Source: JADFOB01 sp964651325
GTDB lineage: Bacteria; Planctomycetota; Phycisphaerae; UBA1845
Length of the DNA stretch: 8,715 bases
Assembly: GCA_964651325.1 (NCBI GenBank)
Contig: CAZYXP010000167.1
Location: 1-8,715 of the forward strand
Direction of reading: 5' to 3'
Part shown: positions 1-6,012 of the stretch, piece after piece
Layout: each line of letters starts with the position of its first letter
How positions within the stretch are numbered: the first letter of the stretch is position 1
Made by a program: the position numbers and the translations under genes
Notes under the pieces: model-generated
Told to the model about the DNA's origin: nothing
The model's database searches: none
What the model saw: only the letters and a program-made list of their open reading frames with translations

Positions 1-125
1 TTTCCATCTCGCTTTCGGAATCGACGGGCACGGTGCGCGTCTGGCGGCGCGGCGCGATCATCACGGAAATCGAACGATCGCCGCGAGGCAGCATCGACGG
101 GCAAGCGCCGCCGCCAGCGCCCTGA
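1..125 (+). CDS. C-terminal fragment of a probable diadenylate cyclase (DAC/DisA_N domain)
   Basis: Frame 3 is open from the left edge to a TGA at 123-125 and encodes about 40 residues. The segment SISLSESTGTVRVWRRG, followed by AIITEIER, resembles the last strands of DisA_N/CdaA domains, where a V-V-S-E-E-T-G-x-I/V-x-V stretch is followed by G and a hydrophobic strand. Members of that family make c-di-AMP from two ATP. After the match comes a short low-complexity tail (GQAPPPAP), as expected for a C-terminus. The catalytic DGA and RHR motifs would lie upstream of the window, so the call rests on a short motif alone. The gene converges on the sulfatase-like gene, with 118 bp between the two stops. 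The reading frame end is well supported; the family name is moderately likely. Confidence 0.5.
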   Translation, partial: SISLSESTGTVRVWRRGAIITEIERSPRGSIDGQAPPPAP

Positions 126-142
126 GTCGGTCCCCGCGCGGG

Positions 143-163
143 TGCCCCAGGTCCTTTGGGGCA
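143..163. terminator. Hairpin in the convergent gap, possible bidirectional terminator
   Basis: TGCCCCA (143-149) and TGGGGCA (157-163) form a perfect 7-bp GC-rich stem with a 7-nt loop. It starts 18 bp after the stop of the left-edge plus-strand gene and lies beyond the stop of the minus-strand sulfatase-like gene. Its position suits a shared terminator, but no T-run follows on either strand, so intrinsic termination is uncertain. Confidence 0.3.
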
Positions 164-186
164 TGGGGGAGCCTATGATTCGGCAG

Positions 187-222
187 CCACCGAGCGGGTG
201 GTCCGAGGGCTTGCGCCCGCGG
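187..222. repeat. Two adjacent short palindromes, the second related to the intergenic repeat family
   Basis: CCACC (187-191) pairs with GGTGG (197-201) around a 5-nt loop. CCG-A-GGGC (203-210) pairs with GCCC-G-CGG (215-222) around TTGC, with one mismatch. Read on the minus strand, 203-222 is CCGCGGGCGCAAGCCCTCGG. This matches the clean palindrome at 1818-1837 at 16 of 20 positions, so it is probably a diverged copy of the same dispersed element. It sits just past the stop of the sulfatase-like gene and could act as a 3' stabiliser or weak terminator. Confidence 0.45.
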
Positions 223-243
223 TTCGGGATTGTCGACGCTGCT

Positions 244-1599
244 CTAGTCGATATACCCCAGGTCGCGGAGTCGCTGGACCACCAGGGCGTCGATCTCTAC
301 CTCGCTGGATTCGCCGGCGTCGGTGTCGGCGGCAATCTTTTGCCACCATTGATCCATTTGCTCGGTCAGGGCGGCCTTGGTTGAGGCATACCTTGATTTC
401 TTCGCGCGGTTTACCTGCTCGCTGGGATCCTTGGCCTTGTTGTAGAGCTCGCACTTGAGTCGGTGCGGATGCTCGGTGACCCACTGGTGCGGCGTGTGTT
501 TGGCGTCTAAATCCCCGTCCTTGGCCTCAATTTTGTAGTTGCGGTGCATCGACCAATCGGAGGTGCGCATCACCTGGGAATACCGCCGCCCGATCATGAG
601 CTCGGAGCAGACGGGCCGCGGCGTGGCGTCAAAGTCGAGCAAATTCGAACCCGCAAGCTTGGTGTCGACACCGGCAAGGCATTCGACCGTATGGGCCAGA
701 TCGACCTGGCTGACGGGGTCGGCGCGGCGGACGCCGTTCGGTCCGCCGGGAATATGGGCGATCAGCGGGACGTGGGTGAGTTCTTCGTGAAGTGACTGCC
801 CGTGGCCGATCTGCCCATGGTCCAATAACTCTTCGCCGTGGTCGGCCGTGACGAAGATCGCGGTTTCATCCCGCAACCCCAATTCCGTGAGCATGGCGAG
901 AATGATCCTCAGCTTCGAATCCACCCGGCGGATCGACCCGTCGTACAACTGCGTTATCTGCGTTAGCTCGTCTTCGCCAACCGTGCGTTTGCCATTGGAA
1001 ATGTCCTGGCGGAGCTTGGCGTAGTCGCGCGCGGAATAGTCGCGAAACACGTTGGTGTCGCGGTCGCCGCCGAACATGGCCACATGCCGCCTCCTCGGCT
1101 GGTAAGGCCAATGTGTATCGAGAAAATGAAGATAGGCGAACGTGGGGCGGTTTTGATTGGCCTCCAACCATTCGAGGAAGATGCCGATGAGCCGGTCTGC
1201 CTTGCCGGCCGCGGGGGCGTAGGTCGAGAATCCGCGGTCCAGGCGCGTAAACGAACCGAGTTGGGCGTTGTTGATAAACGCGCCGCAATGCCAACCGCCC
1301 GCCGAAAGGGATTCGGCCAGTACAGGCTGCTTTGAGCGCAGCGCGTCGGTCGTCGAGGTCGCACTGAGGTTGTTGCGCTTGACCCCGCGGAAGGCCCCGT
1401 GCTGCGTTGGATAGAGTCCGGTTAGCAGCGATGCGACGGAGGGCTTGGTCCACGAGGAGGCGCTGTACGCACGCTTCCAAAGGCATCCGCCTTCGGCCAG
1501 CCTGTCTATCGTGGGCGTGGTCGGTTGGGGATAGCGATAACAGGAAACGTGGTCCGCTCGGAGGCAATCCACGACGATAAACAGAATATTACGGATCAA
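244..1599 (-). CDS. Sulfatase-like hydrolase/transferase (alkaline phosphatase superfamily) with a Thr active-site position
   Basis: This is a member of the sulfatase/phosphatase metalloenzyme superfamily, which cleaves or transfers sulfate or phosphate esters. Positions below count from a TTG start at 1599. That start is chosen because AGGAG lies at 1607-1611 (minus strand), 7 nt upstream, and homology begins at IRNILFIVVD. An in-frame ATG at 1638 would add 13 residues. Visible motifs are the metal strand VVDCLRADH (D11, D16), the nucleophile region WTKPSVASLLTGLYP (T51, P53), the LHFLDTHWPY segment (H163), TADHGEE (D253, H254) and GHG (H266). The C-terminus LRDLGYID is typical of this group. 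Where FGly sulfatases have C/S-x-P-x-R, this protein reads T-K-P-S-V, so FGly formation is not expected. Phosphoester hydrolysis or phospho-headgroup transfer is therefore possible. No clear signal peptide is visible. The length (451 aa) is normal. It lies downstream of a repeat-protein gene on the same strand but probably has its own promoter. Confidence 0.9.
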   Translation of the reverse strand: MIRNILFIVVDCLRADHVSCYRYPQPTTPTIDRLAEGGCLWKRAYSASSWTKPSVASLLTGLYPTQHGAFRGVKRNNLSATSTTDALRSKQPVLAESLSAGGWHCGAFINNAQLGSFTRLDRGFSTYAPAAGKADRLIGIFLEWLEANQNRPTFAYLHFLDTHWPYQPRRRHVAMFGGDRDTNVFRDYSARDYAKLRQDISNGKRTVGEDELTQITQLYDGSIRRVDSKLRIILAMLTELGLRDETAIFVTADHGEELLDHGQIGHGQSLHEELTHVPLIAHIPGGPNGVRRADPVSQVDLAHTVECLAGVDTKLAGSNLLDFDATPRPVCSELMIGRRYSQVMRTSDWSMHRNYKIEAKDGDLDAKHTPHQWVTEHPHRLKCELYNKAKDPSEQVNRAKKSRYASTKAALTEQMDQWWQKIAADTDAGESSEVEIDALVVQRLRDLGYID

Positions 1600-1673
1600 A
1601 ACGGCTCTCCTGTCGCCTTGCGTTGCTTGGGGCGCCATGCACTTTGCGGGTTTCCGGCACCATATCCCATGGC

Positions 1674-1702
1674 ATTATAGCGGCTTGCGCCGTGCATGTT
1701 CT
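1674..1702 (-). promoter_or_regulatory. Putative sigma70-type promoter of the sulfatase-like gene
   Basis: On the minus strand a perfect TATAAT lies at 1679-1674. A hexamer AGAACA (1702-1697) lies 17 bp upstream and shares only 3 of 6 positions with TTGACA. Transcription would start near 1667, giving a leader of about 67 nt before the TTG at 1599 or about 28 nt before the ATG at 1638. The consensus -10 box stands out in this GC-rich DNA, but the -35 is weak. Confidence 0.45.
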
Positions 1703-1770
1703 GCCAACCTGCGAACCCCTATCCGGTACGCGTGCGTGACTCCTGCGACGCGATCGGCACGCCGACTCAC

Positions 1771-1931
1771 CGCCGCAGGCGCCAGCCCGCGGACACAGAC
1801 ACCGCCCACCATCAGAGCCGCAGGCGCCAGCCTGCGGACACAGACACAGGGGTCGCCCACGATCAGAGCCGGAGGCGCCAGTCTGTGGATAACGCACGGC
1901 GGATGTCACCGGGCTGGCGCCCTGTGCTCTG
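1771..1931. repeat. Cluster of three direct and one inverted copies of a palindromic intergenic repeat
   Basis: The clearest copy is CCGCAGGCGCCAGCCTGCGG at 1818-1837, a perfect 8-bp stem around GCCA. Copy 1 (1773-1792) differs at one base, and copy 3 (1869-1888, CCGGAGGCGCCAGTCTGTGG) is more degenerate. Copies start 45 and 51 bp apart. The spacers are related: ACACAGAC follows copies 1 and 2, and a CGCCCAC-ATCAGAG segment precedes copies 2 and 3. A fourth copy at about 1903-1931 runs the opposite way, with core GGCTGGCGC (1912-1920) and GCTCT (1926-1930) at the matching distance. The layout resembles REP/BIME-type clusters. At the RNA level it would form strong hairpins between the two minus-strand genes, possibly ending or stabilising the upstream transcript. 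Confidence 0.8.
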
Positions 1932-1955
1932 AAAGACGCCCCATCGCCGATTGAG

Positions 1956-2690
1956 TTACGGACCCTGCCTCGATTCCGGCGTTTTTCGTGCGGCCCGGCA
2001 AAGGTCCGGTGGTAGACTTCCGGCGTGTGCGGCCACAAACTCTTCGACGGCCAAGCACGCAATGGGGTTGAGCGTGGCGGCTGCGATGCGTTCGGTATTG
2101 AGCACATCTCGCAAGGGCTTGGGAAGCCGCTCCCAATGCTCGTTTAGAAAATCCCAGCACGCCACGACGACCCGCCAATTCTGACTGCTGAGGGCCGCAG
2201 CCATGTCTCGCGGCCCCACCACGCACTGGAGCCGGGCGGGGAGGCAGTCCCACTGGGCCGTCAGGAAATCCCACGCGTCGGCCGCGACATCACTTTGGGC
2301 AAACGCGGCGCCGAATCGCTCGGCCTTCAGCATGCCTGCAAACGCGGACGGCACGCGGTCGAAATGATCCGCCAGAAACGTCCAAACCGTGGACGCCCGA
2401 TCTGCGTTCGCTCCGCCGGCGCCGTCTAGAAGGGTACCGAGCGTTTCGATCGCGGCGGATTGCACGCCCTCCGGCAAAGCTGTCCAGCGGTCGGTGATGA
2501 ATCGCCGGGCCGCCGACGCGGTCCATGCTTGGCGGCTGCTCAGGGCCGCAGCGATGGCGCATTGTTGCGCGGCCGCCGGCCATTCCGCCCAACCATGGCT
2601 CAGCGTGGTCCAAGCGATCAGCGCAGCGTCGGCGTCATTGGCCGACAGGGCGGCGATCAACGCTTGGGTGTTTTCGTCGCGCTGGGCCAT
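1956..2690 (-). CDS. Helical-repeat protein of unknown function (six W-x-F-L-x3-W-x2-L-P repeats)
   Basis: I do not recognise a named family. The 244-residue protein has no signal peptide or membrane segment and is rich in Ala, Trp and Leu. It appears to be built of six degenerate units of 35-41 residues. Each unit ends in a 12-residue motif: WTTLSHGWAEWP (27-38), RRFITDRWTALP (62-73), WTFLADHFDRVP (103-114), WDFLTAQWDCLP (140-151), WDFLNEHWERLP (179-190) and EEFVAAHAGSLP (216-227). A second Ala-rich helix, such as AIAAALSS or DMAAALSS, precedes each. This pattern suggests a two-helix solenoid, as in HEAT- or TPR-like scaffolds, usually protein-binding; that role is inference. GGAG lies 5 nt upstream of the ATG (minus strand, near 2696-2699). 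The stop is TAA. The gene stands alone between two repeat-bearing gaps. Confidence 0.75.
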   Translation of the reverse strand: MAQRDENTQALIAALSANDADAALIAWTTLSHGWAEWPAAAQQCAIAAALSSRQAWTASAARRFITDRWTALPEGVQSAAIETLGTLLDGAGGANADRASTVWTFLADHFDRVPSAFAGMLKAERFGAAFAQSDVAADAWDFLTAQWDCLPARLQCVVGPRDMAAALSSQNWRVVVACWDFLNEHWERLPKPLRDVLNTERIAAATLNPIACLAVEEFVAAHAGSLPPDLCRAARKTPESRQGP

Positions 2691-2743
2691 GCCTGCTCCA
2701 TATTGGTCTCTTGTATGGCAGCACTGGAACCACTCTTGTACGC

Positions 2744-2762
2744 CGCAGGCTTAGAGCCTGCG
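2744..2762. repeat. Palindrome related to the intergenic repeat family
   Basis: CGCAGGC (2744-2750) and GCCTGCG (2756-2762) form a perfect 7-bp stem around TTAGA. The left arm with its flank (CGCCGCAGGC, 2741-2750) is identical to the left flank and arm of repeat copy 1 at 1771-1780; only the loop differs. It lies about 50 bp upstream of the repeat-protein start codon, on its 5' side. Confidence 0.6.
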
Positions 2763-2863
2763 CGGTGCAAAAGCGACTTAGCGCTATCGGAAACCGGGAG
2801 GCCGCGCTGGCTGAAGTCCGCGGCTCGGTTCAGACCACCTGTCGCATTGGCCCAAAGATCGCC

Positions 2864-2879
2864 CTTCAGAGCACTGAAG
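2864..2879. repeat. Short perfect inverted repeat
   Basis: CTTCAG (2864-2869) and CTGAAG (2874-2879) pair perfectly around AGCA. It lies in the divergent gap about 150 bp upstream of the TM2 gene. It may be part of a larger dispersed element or an operator; nothing further can be read from it. Confidence 0.4.
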
Positions 2880-2975
2880 TGACGTGAATAATTCATGCGT
2901 CGAGCCGAATACCCCCATGGAGCCGGGGCAGAACGATCGACCTCTTGTCCGTGGAGGCTACCATCGACCGACGGC

Positions 2976-3003
2976 TGGTCAAGGCGTCGTGGTCCGGTAT
3001 CAT
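2976..3003 (+). promoter_or_regulatory. Possible promoter of the TM2-domain gene
   Basis: TATCAT (2998-3003) differs from TATAAT at one base. TGGTCA (2976-2981), 16 bp upstream, matches TTGACA at four positions. A start near 3010 would give a leader of about 23 nt that includes the GGGAG ribosome binding site. The placement is sensible but the match could be chance. Confidence 0.3.
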
Positions 3004-3032
3004 CGGTTTGACGCAGTGAAGGGAGTAAGTTC

Positions 3033-3518
3033 GTGGTCGATTCGCTCGATTCAAATGATCCATCAGCCGATCCCGTGACGATCTTCTGCACGCAGTGCGG
3101 CGGCTCGATGCGAGTATCTCCGACCCACGTTCAACAGACGGTTGCCTGTCCGCACTGTGGCGGCAACGTGGAACCCTGGCGCGTGGTCAAGCCCGCTTCC
3201 ACCGATACGGCGCCCGACTCGCAACCACCTCAGCCCCGGCAGCGCTCCGTACCGCCGGGCGCGGCCGACGGCTACCGCACCGATAGATACGTTGGCCCCT
3301 ATTCCTCCCGAAGCAAGGTCGTGGCCGGCGTGCTGGGCATCTTGCTGGGCGGCTTGGGAGTGCATCGCTTCTATTTGGGGTACATTGGAGTTGGCATTCT
3401 GCAACTCTGCCTGTTCTTTTGCACGAGTGGGATCTCCACTGTCTGGGGATTTGTTGAGGGCATTCTCTGCCTCACGGGTCAAATGCGCGATGTCGATGGC
3501 CTGCCGCTTTCTGACTGA
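3033..3518 (+). CDS. Zinc-ribbon plus TM2-domain membrane protein
   Basis: The start is GTG, supported by AAGGGAG at 3019-3025 and a 7-nt spacer. The 161-residue protein has an N-terminal zinc ribbon with two CxxC knuckles, CTQC (19-22) and CPHC (39-42), each followed by GG. A Pro/Gln/Ser-rich linker follows (about 54-90). The C-terminal TM2 domain (about 94-159) has SKVVAGVLGILLGGLGVHRFYLG, G119, two membrane helices (about 96-110 and 119-147) and the closing W138-x3-E142 and MRDVDG. TM2 domains pair two helices through a short DRF-like turn, here VHRFYLG. Their bacterial role is unknown. The cytosolic zinc ribbon probably mediates protein or nucleic-acid contacts. The architecture, a cytosolic ribbon with a C-terminal helical hairpin, is read directly; function cannot be stated. 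The next gene lies 154 bp downstream on the same strand. Confidence 0.9.
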   Translation: MVDSLDSNDPSADPVTIFCTQCGGSMRVSPTHVQQTVACPHCGGNVEPWRVVKPASTDTAPDSQPPQPRQRSVPPGAADGYRTDRYVGPYSSRSKVVAGVLGILLGGLGVHRFYLGYIGVGILQLCLFFCTSGISTVWGFVEGILCLTGQMRDVDGLPLSD

Positions 3519-3609
3519 CTAGGCGACAGACCACGCGCCCACGATCAACACGCAACCCATGGGTTTCGCCCGAGGCGGTCTTGTCTCGAAGGAGTGGCGA
3601 CCAAACACG

Positions 3610-3638
3610 TTGCGGCAAAGAGGGGCTTGCCGTACAAG
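3610..3638 (+). promoter_or_regulatory. Weak candidate promoter of the TraB/ChaN-like lipoprotein gene
   Basis: TTGCGG (3610-3615) and TACAAG (3633-3638) are separated by exactly 17 bp, upstream of the AGGAGG site at 3657-3662. The hexamers match consensus at 3 and 4 positions. The spacing is right but the match is modest. Confidence 0.2.
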
Positions 3639-3672
3639 GGGGTTTTTCCAGCCCTCAGGAGGTTCGCCCGAG

Positions 3673-4500
3673 ATGATGTACGGTTCAAAGCTCCAGTGGC
3701 GCGCGGCTCACGCACCGTTTGGCCTGGTAATGGCGATCCTCGTTGCTTGCGCCGGATGCGCGACTACGTCGAAATGCTCGACGGCCACCGGCAAGGATGA
3801 GGTCTTGGTGATGGGCATGATCCATAGCGGCCACCGGACCAATCCGCGGTACGGCATCGACACGATCAAGGAAGTCGTTGGCAAGATCAATCCGGACTAC
3901 GTTCTTTGTGAAATACCGCCGGATCGGCTTGAGGTGGCCTTGGCGGAGTTTCGTGAAACGGGAAAGGTCGCGGAGCCGCGCGTGAGCCGGTTTCCCGAGT
4001 ATGTCGATGCACTGTTTCCTTTGTCGCGGGAGATGGATTTTGTGATCGTTCCATGTGCCGGGTGGACCAAGCCCATGGCCGATGATCGTCGCGCGAAGAT
4101 GGAGTTGTACAAGACCTCGAGGCCGGACGACTACCAGGAAATGGACCGCGCCGAAGCGGAGGCCGATAGCCAGTTGAAAGAGGAAGGCCTAGACGACGAT
4201 CCGATGGGCATTCACACGGATCGGTACGACGCGATCGTCAAGGAGGGGCTTGAGCCCTACAACCGGCTGTTTAACGACGCGCTCGGAGCCGGCGGATGGG
4301 ACAACATCAACCGAGCCCACTACGCCTTGATCGAGGAAGCGATCGACCGCTACGGCACGGGTGGGAAGCGATTCTTGATCATGTTTGGTTCGTGGCACAA
4401 GTATTGGATCAAAGAGCAACTCCGGCGTCGCAAGGACATCGACTTGCTGTCCGTTCGCGCGTTCGTGCCGGCGTCGGGCGAGCGTTCCGCCGACAATTGA
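3673..4500 (+). CDS. Predicted lipoprotein with TraB/ChaN-like (EreA/ChaN fold) motifs
   Basis: The frame is open from an ATG at 3559, but the start is placed at ATG 3673. A perfect AGGAGG lies at 3657-3662, 10 nt upstream, and a lipoprotein signal follows directly. The 275-residue product has a signal segment ending ILVACAGC, with LVAC (C26) the better lipobox and C29 possible. The mature part begins with strand EVLVMGMIHSGH, containing G48-M-I-H51. DYVLCEIPPDR follows (E80, R85), and near the C-terminus is IMFGSWHKYWI (H242). A G-x-x-H strand, then PDxVxxE with a nearby R, and a late H after a strand recall the TraB/PrgY, Tiki and ChaN/EreA-like group. That group includes putative metalloproteases and a haem-binding lipoprotein. 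The resemblance comes from motif order alone. The middle (about 125-200) is charged and helical. It converges on the glycosylphosphotransferase with only 15 bp between stops. Confidence 0.8.
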   Translation: MMYGSKLQWRAAHAPFGLVMAILVACAGCATTSKCSTATGKDEVLVMGMIHSGHRTNPRYGIDTIKEVVGKINPDYVLCEIPPDRLEVALAEFRETGKVAEPRVSRFPEYVDALFPLSREMDFVIVPCAGWTKPMADDRRAKMELYKTSRPDDYQEMDRAEAEADSQLKEEGLDDDPMGIHTDRYDAIVKEGLEPYNRLFNDALGAGGWDNINRAHYALIEEAIDRYGTGGKRFLIMFGSWHKYWIKEQLRRRKDIDLLSVRAFVPASGERSADN

Positions 4501-4515
4501 TCCATCGCTGCCGGG

Positions 4516-6012
4516 CTAACACGCGCCTTTGAGGAACGTGCCGAGCGTACGCAGGACGATCATCGTGTCCAATTCGAAGGACATGTGCTTGAGGTAGTAG
4601 AGATCAAACTGAAGCTTGCGGCGGGCATCCTCGATGGAAGCGCCGTAGCGGTAGCTGATCTGCGCCCAGCCGGTTATGCCGGGTTTGACGAGATGCCGTT
4701 GGGCGTAGTACGGAATCTGGTCGTGAAGCTGTTCCACGATGTCCGGGCGCTCCGGCCGCGGGCCGACGACGGACATGTCGCCGCGCAGGACATTGAGCAG
4801 TTGCGGGAGTTCGTCGAATCTCGACTTTCTTAGCACGCGACCGACGGTGGTGACGCGTGGATCGTTGGGACAGGCCCAGATGCTCTTGCCGTTTTCAGCG
4901 TCAACGCGCATGGTTCGGAACTTGAGCAGCCTGAAGACGCGTCCGTTTTGGCCGACACGATCCTGTGAATAGAAGACCGGTCCCCCGTCGCCCAACTTGA
5001 TGGCCAGCGCGATCATCGGCCAAAGCGCAATCGTCAAGCACAAACCAATCGTCGCGGTCACCAAATCCACCGCCCGCTGCACGGTGGTATGCCGGTCGCA
5101 ATGTACCTTCAAATCGGCGAGCAGGAACCAGGATGGAGAGAGTTGGTCGATGAGGATCTGCCCGGTCGCTTTCTCGTAGAAGACGGCTTCATTGGTCACG
5201 CGACAGCCGCGCTGCAGCGAAGGCGCCAGCCACTGCATCGCATCCGGGTCGCGCGTGACGACGTCGCCTACGACGATGTCGGTGACGCAATGCGGACCTA
5301 TACGGTCAATGTGGTCCAGGATACAGCCGAGGTCAAAAGGATCTTTGCGGGTCTTGTCTGGGTTGCGACGAGGCTGCGCATGGCCCACCAACGTGTATTC
5401 GGAGAGCAACCCATCGCGCTGGGCTTGTTGAAAGGATTCGAACAGCGGCCGAGAGCCCACCACCACGAGCCCCCTGGGAACGCGATGAATCGCCCAACAC
5501 GCGCCAAGCCTCAAAATGCAACTGCAGGCGAACCACACCCCTAGCGCCAAAGCCGCGACGCGGCGGCTGACCGTGGCGTACATGACCACATAGATGATCG
5601 CATACACCGCGATACCTGCGATCGCGACGGTCAAGAACGTTCGGGTCAATACGCGGGAACGGCTCTGAAGCGTTTCCCGCGCGTACAGGCCTATCACGTG
5701 GCTAGCGACGACGAACCCGAACGCAAACACCGCGTACGCGCGCCACAGTACGATGTGCGGGGTCAACTCGATGTAGGGAGGCGGAAAGTATTCGTACCCC
5801 TGCCAGATCGCCGTCAGGAGGATCACCATGTCCAGCAGCAGCCACGACGAGGTGGGGACTTCAAGAAAACATCGCCCGATGACGCGTATCAGCCGTCGTC
5901 CAAGAGGTTCGACGGCGCGCATTGGCGTCGTTGTGCTTCGCTGCGCGTCTTCCTGAACGACACGAGCCGTAACCGAGGCCGTGACTACCGGTGTTCCTAG
6001 CTGTGCACCCAT
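4516..6012 (-). CDS. Polyprenyl glycosylphosphotransferase (EpsB/WcaJ-type initiating sugar transferase)
   Basis: This inner-membrane enzyme transfers a sugar-1-phosphate from a UDP-sugar to undecaprenyl phosphate, the first step of exopolysaccharide assembly. The start is placed at ATG 6012, giving 498 residues. AGGAG lies 11 nt upstream and membrane homology begins well inside. In-frame ATGs at 6036 and 6150 would add 8 or 46 residues. The N-terminal membrane helices lie at about 57-170. A nucleotide-binding-like domain follows, with GLVVVGSRP. The catalytic bacterial sugar-transferase domain lies at about 310-498, with a membrane-embedding helix at about 314-338. Its motifs are KFRTMRVDAE (K364), RFDELPQLLNVLRGDMSVVGPRPERP (D400, E401, P418, R419) and KPGITGWAQI (K443). 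The segment FYEKATGQILIDQLSPSW (from F278) is characteristic of the PEP-CTERM/exosortase-associated EpsB subgroup. All key residues are present. Divergent neighbours include a VanZ protein, consistent with a polysaccharide locus. Confidence 0.95.
   Translation of the reverse strand: MGAQLGTPVVTASVTARVVQEDAQRSTTTPMRAVEPLGRRLIRVIGRCFLEVPTSSWLLLDMVILLTAIWQGYEYFPPPYIELTPHIVLWRAYAVFAFGFVVASHVIGLYARETLQSRSRVLTRTFLTVAIAGIAVYAIIYVVMYATVSRRVAALALGVWFACSCILRLGACWAIHRVPRGLVVVGSRPLFESFQQAQRDGLLSEYTLVGHAQPRRNPDKTRKDPFDLGCILDHIDRIGPHCVTDIVVGDVVTRDPDAMQWLAPSLQRGCRVTNEAVFYEKATGQILIDQLSPSWFLLADLKVHCDRHTTVQRAVDLVTATIGLCLTIALWPMIALAIKLGDGGPVFYSQDRVGQNGRVFRLLKFRTMRVDAENGKSIWACPNDPRVTTVGRVLRKSRFDELPQLLNVLRGDMSVVGPRPERPDIVEQLHDQIPYYAQRHLVKPGITGWAQISYRYGASIEDARRKLQFDLYYLKHMSFELDTMIVLRTLGTFLKGAC

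Larger units (their letters stand above)
1600..1955. other. Intergenic region without a credible gene; promoter and palindrome cluster
   Basis: These 356 bp separate the start of the sulfatase-like gene from the stop of the repeat-protein gene, both on the minus strand. They hold the sulfatase ribosome binding site, the TATAAT promoter near 1674 and the palindrome cluster at about 1771-1931. Open frames here translate to Arg/Pro/Thr-rich peptides that follow the repeats, and I take them as non-coding. Confidence 0.7.
2691..3032. other. Divergent intergenic region with palindromes; no credible gene
   Basis: These 342 bp separate the starts of the repeat-protein gene (minus) and the TM2 gene (plus). 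They contain a hairpin of the dispersed family (2744-2762), a second hairpin CTTCAG-AGCA-CTGAAG (2864-2879), a CCGCG/CGCGG pairing near 2801-2823 and a possible promoter for the TM2 gene near 2976-3003. Reading frames crossing the region continue the antisense of neighbouring genes and show no protein-like features. The stretch of about 2715-2882 looks like a composite dispersed element rather than unique spacer; that is inference. Confidence 0.55.

Noticed and set aside
142..384. Plus-strand reading frame of 80 codons at the left end
   Set aside because: Its second half is antisense to the sulfatase C-terminus, and its first part runs through the hairpins.
866..1567. Minus-strand reading frame of 233 codons
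   Set aside because: It overlaps the sulfatase-like gene in another frame and gives an Arg/Pro-rich product typical of GC-rich shadow frames.
1771..1931. CRISPR array
   Set aside because: The period is irregular (45 and 51 bp), the 'spacers' are similar to each other, one copy is inverted, and no cas gene is nearby.
2657..3091. Minus-strand reading frame of 144 codons across the divergent gap
   Set aside because: It overlaps the starts of both flanking genes, follows the palindromes, and shows no domain or suitable ribosome binding site.
3559..3672. 38-residue extension of the TraB/ChaN-like lipoprotein
   Set aside because: A perfect AGGAGG lies inside it, immediately before ATG 3673, which begins the signal peptide.
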